Assembly (NCBI GenBank): GCA_039590215.1
Contig: JBDHFX010000049.1
Coordinates: forward strand, 1 to 11,845
Source: CAMYLR01 sp039590215
Lineage (GTDB): Bacteria; Gemmatimonadota; Gemmatimonadetes; JACCXV01; JAHWKZ01
Length of the DNA: 11,845 nt
Direction: 5' to 3'
The notes under the pieces were generated by a model. That model searched no databases. It was given only the letters and a program-made list of their open reading frames with translations, and was not told the DNA's origin. Shown here one piece after another: positions 1-4,946 of this stretch. Numbering within the stretch: position 1 is the first letter of the stretch; each line of letters starts with the position of its first letter. The translations under genes were made by a program, and so were the position numbers.

Positions 1-61
1 AATGCGTGTCGGTCGAGATCGTCCCGTCTTCAGACTGCCTGTCATGCGGGCAAATATCGCC

Positions 62-613
62 CTAGAGCGTGCCGCCGACACGACCCATTTGGATAACAGT
101 ACGATCGATCGGCTTCCGATCGGGATAACGGAAGAACGGGCGTGTCACGGTGAACTTCACCAATTCACCATCTGCGTTGAGCATGAGTCCGGTAAACATC
201 CGCTGCGGCCCTGCCTCTGGAATCTCCATCTCGTGATCCATAAACACCTTGTGCACAAACGGCAGGTAGAACTCGCGGACTGAATCGAAAGGCTCATCCG
301 TGGCCCAAATCTGTTCTCCGAGCCGAACCTCGAAAAGCGCCTCGGACTCACCGTGAGCGGTCCATGCACGCCGCATCGATGATTTGAGCTCAATCGCCTC
401 TTCGGCGTCAGGGTATCGGGGAACGCCAAGCACCCGCGCACCTTTGAAAGCGGCGACAGCGGCGGCCTCTGGAGAGGGACCGTGAGTTTGGGCCACCGCC
501 GTGTCCGCCGCTTCGAGCGATGGCTCGGCCCGCCCACAGCCAGAGACCAGGACAGCCACGGCTGTTACAGAGATGAGCGACACACACCATCGGGGTCGAG
601 GGATTCTCTTCAT
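62..613 (-). CDS. small putative lipoprotein, function unknown
   Basis: This 183-residue protein starts at an ATG (611-613) and ends in TAG. The N-terminus is basic (MKRIPRPRW), followed by a hydrophobic stretch and a good lipobox, L-V-S-G-C, with the lipidated Cys at residue 26. It is therefore probably exported and attached to a membrane. The mature part (about 157 residues) has no further Cys and no domain I can name. It contains a V-P-R-Y-P-D-A segment, then T-D-E-P-F-D-S-V-R-E-F-Y, then a C-terminal region rich in Arg and aromatic residues. That order, a short lead-in followed by an FY-containing helix, is common in small bacterial lipoproteins of unknown function. It diverges from the lipoprotein gene at 739 across 125 bases. 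A GGGAG stretch lies almost against the start codon, which is closer than a normal ribosome site. The reading frame and signal are convincing; the function is unknown. Confidence 0.75.
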   Translation of the reverse strand: MKRIPRPRWCVSLISVTAVAVLVSGCGRAEPSLEAADTAVAQTHGPSPEAAAVAAFKGARVLGVPRYPDAEEAIELKSSMRRAWTAHGESEALFEVRLGEQIWATDEPFDSVREFYLPFVHKVFMDHEMEIPEAGPQRMFTGLMLNADGELVKFTVTRPFFRYPDRKPIDRTVIQMGRVGGTL

Positions 614-738
614 TCTCCCGATCCAACGTCAGAGAGGCGGCAAGTAATTCCCGCCCATGGGATGCCCGGAATACATGGACGCACTGGCGCGTCCTTAGGG
701 CAGACCCGGGAATCAATACCCTCACAGGAGAACTCAGG
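614..738. promoter_or_regulatory. divergent intergenic region with a short inverted repeat
   Basis: These 125 bases separate two divergently transcribed lipoprotein-type genes, so promoters for both should lie here. I see no convincing -35/-10 pair for either. There is an inverted repeat GGACGC (677-682) / GCGTCC (689-694) with a six-base spacer, and a CCCATGGG palindrome at about 655-662. Either could be an operator or a chance palindrome in GC-rich DNA. Confidence 0.3.
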
Positions 739-1332
739 ATGGACTTGCCAAGAGCCACACAGAATGCCGCGATCGTTGCCACATTCGGCTTGCTCACATG
801 GGGTTGTAGTCAGGCGGAGTCGACGACGCCGGCGATCAACAGCGATCATTCGAGTATCAGCACCACGACCGCCGTCGATCAAATCAGCGACGGGGAGATC
901 GTGGGTCAGGTCGTCGACGTTTCGTGCTACCTGGCCCAAGGCCTCAAGGGCGATTCTCACCGCCAGTGCGCAGAAATCTGCGCCAACAACTTGAACATCC
1001 CCCTCAACATCATGGATGATGATGGTCACCTGTGGCAGCTAGTCGATGATGACATGCCCGGGAAGGACCAAAATCCAACGGTTGTTCAGTACGCGGAGCA
1101 GCGTGTACGGGCGAGCGGAACCCTGATCGAGAAGGGACCCAACCGAGCGATCATCGTGCGCAACGTCGAGCTGGTCGAGGGTACCGCGAATCTCGCGGCA
1201 CTCGAGAATTCCGTGGACCCCAAGCTGGGGCGCGAGTTCAACGCATCGAAATCAGCTGCTAATCCCTGTGAAGGAGCCAACCCATGCGCCGGGGCCAACC
1301 CATGCGGTGGTAACCCCTGCGGCGGCAATTAG
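739..1332 (+). CDS. putative lipoprotein with Cys-containing core domain and Asn-Pro-Cys repeat tail
   Basis: This 197-residue protein begins at an ATG preceded by GGAG (727-730) at a usable distance. A hydrophobic leader ends in L-L-T-W-G-C (Cys23). That is lipobox-like, but Trp before the Gly is atypical, so lipidation is probable rather than certain. Residues 30-50 are a Ser/Thr-rich linker. The core, about residues 52-147, starts D-G-E-I-V-G-Q-V-V-D-V-S-C-Y and includes Cys63, His74, Cys77 and Cys81. It ends in a beta-rich stretch (V-R-A-S-G-T-L-I-E-K-G, then I-I-V-R-N-V-E-L-V). I recall this layout from small uncharacterised exported proteins. The final 23 residues hold four Asn-Pro-Cys units (from residues 175, 181, 187 and 192) separated by Gly/Ala. 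Metal binding or thiol chemistry in the envelope is a reasonable guess, but unproven. The DUF3179 gene follows 4 bases after its stop, so the two are probably co-transcribed. Confidence 0.8.
   Translation: MDLPRATQNAAIVATFGLLTWGCSQAESTTPAINSDHSSISTTTAVDQISDGEIVGQVVDVSCYLAQGLKGDSHRQCAEICANNLNIPLNIMDDDGHLWQLVDDDMPGKDQNPTVVQYAEQRVRASGTLIEKGPNRAIIVRNVELVEGTANLAALENSVDPKLGREFNASKSAANPCEGANPCAGANPCGGNPCGGN
1261..1329 (+). repeat. tandem repeats encoding the Asn-Pro-Cys tail
   Basis: The DNA encoding the C-terminal tail is repetitive. A 13-base unit, GCCAACCCATGCG, occurs exactly at 1276-1288 and 1294-1306, an 18-base period. Degenerate AAT/AAC-CCC-TGC units flank it at 1261 and 1312. The period is a multiple of three, so unit gain or loss would keep the reading frame. 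Confidence 0.75.
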
Positions 1333-1336
1333 CTAC

Positions 1337-2296
1337 GTGAGTCCACCGCGAACCGGTTCAGGAGTCACAGCGCTTCTCGGATTGCTTCTGATCATCGGTC
1401 ACAGCGCAGTCAACGGACAGGAGCTGAACGGGTTCGACGTGTCGTCGAGCGCGATTCCTGTCGATGAGATCATGAGCGGGGGGCCACCACGCGACGGCAT
1501 CCCCGCTCTCACCAACCCCGCGTTCGAACCCGTGGACGACGTCGAGTGGCTGCGTCCTCAAGATCGTCTCCTGGCGCTGAAGCGGGGCGACGAGGCGAAG
1601 GCGTACCCGCTGCGCATACTGAACTGGCACGAGATCGTCAACGACGAGCTTGCTGGTGAGCCAATCGTAGTCACCTACTGCCCGTTGTGCGGCACCGGCA
1701 TGGCGTTCGATCCCCACGTCGGCGATCAGCGGCTCGAGTTCGGTGTGTCAGGGCTTCTCTACAACTCGGATGTACTCATGTATGATCGCCAAACCGAGAG
1801 TCTGTGGTCACAGATTGAACGCAAGGCGGTAACCGGCGCGCTGAGGGGCGAGCGATTGGAACTTGAGCCGCTGGTGCACACCACCTGGGCCCATTGGCGC
1901 GAGCAGAACCTGAATGGGCTGGTCCTCTCCCGGGATACCGGTCATCGGCGTGACTACGAGAGCGATCCGTATTTGAGCTACGCAAGCAGCCAACGGACGA
2001 TGTTCCCAGTGAATCATCGTGACGACCGACTGCAGGCGAAGTCGGTGGTGCTTGGAATCACGCAGGGTGAATCAGCGGTCGCGTTCCCGCTCGAGCGATT
2101 GCTCGATCAACCGCGACCGATTCGGGAGGTCGTCGGGAGTGAAGAACTTTTCGTGTACTACATCCCCGAGACCGAAACTGTCTTCGCCACGACACTCGAG
2201 GGTGACCTCGTTCCGGCCACACTCGCCTACTGGTTCGCGTGGGGCGCTTTTCATCCCGACACGGCTCTCTGGGAGCCCGGGTCACAAGCCGACTGA
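1337..2296 (+). CDS. DUF3179 domain-containing exported protein
   Basis: This is a member of the DUF3179 family, whose biochemical role is not established. Taken from the GTG at 1337 it is 319 residues long, with an N-terminal hydrophobic signal segment (V-T-A-L-L-G-L-L-L-I-I-G) ending near A-V-N-G-Q. It is probably exported. The family's hallmark Y-C-P-L-C-G-T sits at about residues 114-120, a CxxC pair that could bind metal or act in redox chemistry. It is preceded by N-W-H-E-I-V-N-D and followed by F-G-V-S-G-L-L-Y-N-S-D and D-R-Q-T-E-S-L-W-S-Q. The C-terminus ends near A-Y-W-F-A-W-G-A-F-H-P, as is usual for the family. I chose GTG 1337 because it lies 4 bases after the upstream stop and puts the signal peptide at the true N-terminus. 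The frame stays open to a GTG at 1268, inside the upstream gene's repeat tail. No start has a strong ribosome site. Family assignment is secure; the exact start is not. Confidence 0.88.
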   Translation: MSPPRTGSGVTALLGLLLIIGHSAVNGQELNGFDVSSSAIPVDEIMSGGPPRDGIPALTNPAFEPVDDVEWLRPQDRLLALKRGDEAKAYPLRILNWHEIVNDELAGEPIVVTYCPLCGTGMAFDPHVGDQRLEFGVSGLLYNSDVLMYDRQTESLWSQIERKAVTGALRGERLELEPLVHTTWAHWREQNLNGLVLSRDTGHRRDYESDPYLSYASSQRTMFPVNHRDDRLQAKSVVLGITQGESAVAFPLERLLDQPRPIREVVGSEELFVYYIPETETVFATTLEGDLVPATLAYWFAWGAFHPDTALWEPGSQAD

Positions 2297-2300
2297 CACC

Positions 2301-2349
2301 AGTTCATAGCTCGATCTTGACAATCCGCCCCCGAGTCTTAGAATGAACT
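2301..2349. repeat. inverted repeat enclosing the pre-glnA promoter
   Basis: AGTTCAT (2301-2307) is perfectly complementary to ATGAACT (2343-2349). A shorter inner pair, CTCG (2310-2313) and CGAG (2332-2335), nests between them. The repeat begins 4 bases after the DUF3179 stop and its right arm overlaps the predicted -10 box. It may be an operator, a hairpin in read-through RNA from the upstream gene, or both. No T tract follows, so it is not itself a terminator. Confidence 0.45.
2317..2344 (+). promoter_or_regulatory. predicted sigma-70-type promoter upstream of the glnA leader
   Basis: TTGACA (2317-2322) is an exact -35 consensus. A 16-base spacer separates it from TAGAAT (2339-2344), one mismatch from the TATAAT consensus. 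This is the best promoter match in the window. Transcription would start near 2351, giving a leader of roughly 195 bases before the glnA start, interrupted by a strong terminator. I saw no GG-N10-GC sigma-54-type element here. Confidence 0.6.
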
Positions 2350-2350
2350 C

Positions 2351-2495
2351 GTCTAGGAAGTGCAACTAGGGTTTCTGCCAGTTCTGGTCGATCATTGGTG
2401 GATCCGAGCGTTGCAGGCCCGGGCTCGGCCTGGGTTACACCACGGGGTACAAAAGACCGGGGTGGAGGGTTCCTAGCCTCTGCCGCGGTTTTTTT
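2351..2495 (+). ncRNA. candidate structured leader RNA or terminated small RNA upstream of glnA
   Basis: The stretch between the predicted start of transcription and the terminator is non-coding and rich in complementary segments. TGGTG (2396-2400) can pair with CACCA (2438-2442). That encloses a stem, CCGAGC (2404-2409) with GCTCGG (2423-2428). The loop of this stem carries GTTGCA (2410-2415), the exact complement of TGCAAC at 2361-2366. Just upstream, CTAGGAA (2353-2359) is the exact complement of TTCCTAG (2470-2476) in the terminator loop. A competing hairpin, CAGGCC (2414-2419) with GGCCTG (2427-2432), excludes the CCGAGC stem. The arrangement fits either an attenuator controlling glnA or an independent RNA of about 145 bases. 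It lacks the GGAAGUAGG core I recall for the cyanobacterial glutamine riboswitch, and I do not recognise it as 6S or SRP RNA. All pairings were found by eye. Confidence 0.45.
2457..2495 (+). terminator. strong intrinsic terminator 51 bases upstream of glnA
   Basis: The arm CCGGGGTGGAGG (2457-2468) pairs with CCTCTGCCGCGG (2477-2488). There is one G-G mismatch and two G-T wobbles, around an eight-base loop, GTTCCTAG. Seven Ts follow (2489-2495). An AAAAGA run lies just before the 5' arm. It either ends the DUF3179 transcript or a small RNA, or acts as an attenuator inside the glnA leader. Confidence 0.8.
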
Positions 2496-2546
2496 GTTGT
2501 GGTTTGATCACGTCAAGAATCCAACCATAGCCTGCCGGGAGTCGAT

Positions 2547-3869
2547 ATGGATCGCGATCAGGTCCTCTCCACCGTTGAGGAGCACAAGGTCAAGTACATC
2601 TACCTTTGGTTTACCGACGTTCTCGGATTTCTGAAGAGCTTCGCCATAACGCTTCATGAGCTGGAAACAGCACTCGACGAAGGGATGGGTTTCGACGGGT
2701 CGTCGATCGAGGGGTTCACGAGAATCCAGGAAAGCGACATGATCGCCAAGCCAGACCCCTCTACGTTCCAGATCTTGCCGTGGCAAACCGATGGTCAAAC
2801 TGTTGCGCGGATGATTTGCGACGTTCAGACACCCGATCTCAAGCCATACGATGGCGATCCCCGTTACGTGCTGCAGCGCGTCCTGGAGAAGGCAGGAAAG
2901 ATGGGGTTCGACTTCTATGTCGGTCCCGAACTCGAGTACTTCTACTTCCCCTCCGACAGCGACCCCACGCCGATGGACAAGGGTGGCTACTTCGATCTGT
3001 TACCGCTCGATGAAGGCAACGATCTTCGAAAAGAGACGATTCAGAAGCTCGAGCGGATGGGGATCCACGTCGAGTACAGCCACCACGAGGTAGCCCCTGG
3101 TCAGCACGAGATCGATCTGCGCTACGCGGAAGCGCTTCGGATGGCTGACATCGTTCAGACGTACAAGACAGTCGTCAAAAGAACCGCCTATGAGCATGGA
3201 CTCTACGCGACGTTCATGCCAAAACCGATCATGGGCGAGAACGGCAGCGGAATGCACTGTCACCAATCGCTATTCAAGGGGAACAGCAACGCATTCTTTG
3301 ATTCGAGCTCCGAGTTTCACCTCTCTGACACCGCCCGCCATTACATCGCGGGTGTGCTCCACCACGCTGGGGAGTTTGCCGCGGTGACCAACCAGTGGGT
3401 GAACTCATACAAGCGCCTCGTTCCCGGATATGAGGCTCCGATCTACATCTCTTGGGCAAATGCCAATCGATCGGCGATGGTTCGTGTGCCCAACATCAAA
3501 CCGGGTAAAGAAAAGTCGACCCGTATCGAGCTTCGCATGCCAGACCCCGCGTGTAATCCCTACCTGGCGTTCGCTTGCATGTTGGCCGCGGGACTGAGGG
3601 GTATCGAGCAGCGCATGGAGCCGCCGGATCCGGTCGAGAACGTCAATATCTACGAGATGACCAACGACGAGCGCATCGGGCTTGACATCGCGGCGTTGCC
3701 GGAGGACCTCGGTGAGGCGATCCGCATGACGAGCGAAAGCGAGCTCATGTGCGAGACACTAGGCGAGCATATCTTCGACCAGTTCCTCCGCAACAAGCGC
3801 ATCATCTGGCAAGAAGCCCGGTCCCACGTTAGTCGAGCCGAGGTGGAGTACTACCTACCGATTCTGTAG
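2547..3869 (+). CDS. glnA: type I glutamine synthetase (GSI-alpha type)
   Basis: Cytoplasmic ATP-dependent ligase that makes glutamine from glutamate and ammonia, normally as a dodecamer. At 440 residues it has the length of the GSI-alpha class (Bacillus type). Visible motifs, in order: D-G-S-S-I-E-G-F (50-57) in the N-terminal beta-grasp domain; the metal-binding G-P-E-L-E-Y-F (126-132); E-V-A-P-G-Q-H-E-I-D (181-190); G-E-N-G-S-G-M-H-C-H-Q-S (230-241); N-R-S-A-M-V-R-V-P (307-315); and R-I-E-L-R-M-P-D-P-A-C-N-P (326-338). Arg59 in G-F-T-R-I matches the Arg62 implicated in feedback inhibition of the Bacillus enzyme. Tyr369 lies in N-I-Y-E-M-T, not the adenylylation motif of the GSI-beta class, so control by adenylylation is unlikely. 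The ATG has GGGAG five bases upstream. A terminator precedes the gene, so expression needs read-through or a promoter within the last 50 bases. It converges on the 2-oxoacid oxidoreductase operon with 21 bases between stop codons. Confidence 0.97.
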   Translation: MDRDQVLSTVEEHKVKYIYLWFTDVLGFLKSFAITLHELETALDEGMGFDGSSIEGFTRIQESDMIAKPDPSTFQILPWQTDGQTVARMICDVQTPDLKPYDGDPRYVLQRVLEKAGKMGFDFYVGPELEYFYFPSDSDPTPMDKGGYFDLLPLDEGNDLRKETIQKLERMGIHVEYSHHEVAPGQHEIDLRYAEALRMADIVQTYKTVVKRTAYEHGLYATFMPKPIMGENGSGMHCHQSLFKGNSNAFFDSSSEFHLSDTARHYIAGVLHHAGEFAAVTNQWVNSYKRLVPGYEAPIYISWANANRSAMVRVPNIKPGKEKSTRIELRMPDPACNPYLAFACMLAAGLRGIEQRMEPPDPVENVNIYEMTNDERIGLDIAALPEDLGEAIRMTSESELMCETLGEHIFDQFLRNKRIIWQEARSHVSRAEVEYYLPIL

Positions 3870-3890
3870 ATGGAGTTGGTCAATCTGAGA

Positions 3891-4946
3891 CTAGCGAAAC
3901 TCCTTCATCAGTTCCGCTAACTCTTCTCGGCCAGGGCACAACTCTCCAAACGGCAAATCGACCAGTGGCGTCTCAACGGTCTTCTTAAGAGCGAGGTAAT
4001 CACTTGACTCGGGATCCAGAAACAGGAGCCCAGTCACGATCTCACCTGCCTGGTGCCGCTCACCCAGGTAAGCCGTCACGGCATCGCGATCCGTGGGATC
4101 ATACGCTTCAGGCACCTTCCGAAAGCGCACCACACCACCACCGTGAACCGTGACGTCGATCGTGTTCCCTTCACTGTACTCGGCCTGGATCTGTTTCCGC
4201 ATCGGAACAAAGTCAGCGTCCACGGCTTCGTGATAGTGCTGACGTGTATAGAGGTAGCTCTTGGTCGATCCCTCGTGGTCATTGAAAGTGACGCACGGCG
4301 AGATCACATCGACGAGGGCGAATCCGGGGTGCGCCAACCCCGCCTTCAGGATCGGCACGAGTTGCGGCTTGTCTCCGGAGAAGCTGCGGGCGACAAAGGT
4401 CCCACCCATGCCGAGCGCCAGTGCCACCGGGTCCATCGGGGCAAGGGGGTTGCGGTCGCCGCGCTTGGACAGCGATCCCACGTCCGCCGAGGCCGAGAAC
4501 TGTCCCTTCGTCAACCCATATACACCGTTGTTTTCGATGATGTAGAGCATATTGATGTTCCGCCGGATCGCGTGGCATAACTGACCCAGTCCGATCGAGA
4601 GCGAATCACCGTCGCCGGAAATCCCCACGTAAACCAAGTCACGGTTGGCAGCGTTTGCACCGGTCGCGAGCGATGGCATTCGCCCGTGAACGGAATTGAA
4701 ACCGTGCGCTTGGTTGAGGAAATATGCCGTCGTCTTGGACGAACAACCGATGCCACTCAACTTGGCCACTCGGTGAGGCTCGATCGCCAACTCGAAGAAC
4801 GCCTCAATAAGTGCTGCGGTCACAGAATCGTGGCCGCACCCGGCGCACAACGTCGACATCACGCCTTCATAATCGCGGGTCGTAAGGCCTAGTTCGTTGG
4901 TTGGTAGGCCAGGGTGTCGAACTTCAGGTTTGGCGATAAATGTCAT
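3891..4946 (-). CDS. korB: 2-oxoacid:ferredoxin oxidoreductase beta subunit (probably 2-oxoglutarate type)
   Basis: TPP-binding subunit of a CoA-dependent 2-oxoacid:ferredoxin oxidoreductase, 351 residues, cytoplasmic. Four Cys are placed to hold the proximal [4Fe-4S] cluster: Cys34 and Cys37 (L-C-A-G-C-G-H), Cys68 (G-I-G-C-S-S) and Cys218 (S-P-C-V-T-F-N-D). Their spacing is almost the same as the 12/15/46/197 pattern I recall for the Sulfolobus enzyme. The TPP/Mg site is seen in G-D-G-D-S (111-115) and E-N-N-G-V-Y-G-L-T-K-G-Q (138-149). The H-G-R segment at 87-89 is also typical. N-D-H-E-G-S-T-K-S-Y near residue 222 favours 2-oxoglutarate over pyruvate, but substrate cannot be fixed from sequence alone. 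The ATG overlaps the stop of the alpha-subunit gene as ATGA, with GGAGGG about ten bases upstream, so translation is probably coupled. No separate ferredoxin domain is present. Confidence 0.93.
   Translation of the reverse strand: MTFIAKPEVRHPGLPTNELGLTTRDYEGVMSTLCAGCGHDSVTAALIEAFFELAIEPHRVAKLSGIGCSSKTTAYFLNQAHGFNSVHGRMPSLATGANAANRDLVYVGISGDGDSLSIGLGQLCHAIRRNINMLYIIENNGVYGLTKGQFSASADVGSLSKRGDRNPLAPMDPVALALGMGGTFVARSFSGDKPQLVPILKAGLAHPGFALVDVISPCVTFNDHEGSTKSYLYTRQHYHEAVDADFVPMRKQIQAEYSEGNTIDVTVHGGGVVRFRKVPEAYDPTDRDAVTAYLGERHQAGEIVTGLLFLDPESSDYLALKKTVETPLVDLPFGELCPGREELAELMKEFR

Noticed and set aside
48..62. GGGC/GCCC mini-hairpin at the end of the left lipoprotein gene as a terminator
   Set aside because: The stem is only four bases, overlaps the stop codon and has no T tract.
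2..283. Plus-strand open frame of 93 codons at the left edge
   Set aside because: It lies antisense to the lipoprotein gene, which has a clear signal peptide and lipobox; the frame's product has no recognisable features.
2343..2369. Eight-codon ATG frame (M-N-S-S-R-K-C-N) as a leader peptide
   Set aside because: Its ATG overlaps the -10 box and lies upstream of the expected transcription start, has no ribosome site, and contains no run of glutamine codons.
2301..2495. Known glutamine riboswitch (glnA RNA), 6S RNA or SRP RNA
   Set aside because: The conserved GGAAGUAGG core of the glutamine aptamer is absent, and neither the rod-with-bubble of 6S nor the SRP tetraloop region is recognisable by eye. 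A covariance search is needed to be certain.
2395..2634. 79-codon frame overlapping the leader and the glnA start
   Set aside because: It begins at TTG, runs through the terminator hairpin and overlaps glnA out of frame; the base pairing explains this DNA better.
4053..4580. 175-codon plus-strand frame antisense to korB
   Set aside because: It lies opposite conserved TPP-binding motifs; the translated product has no recognisable motif.
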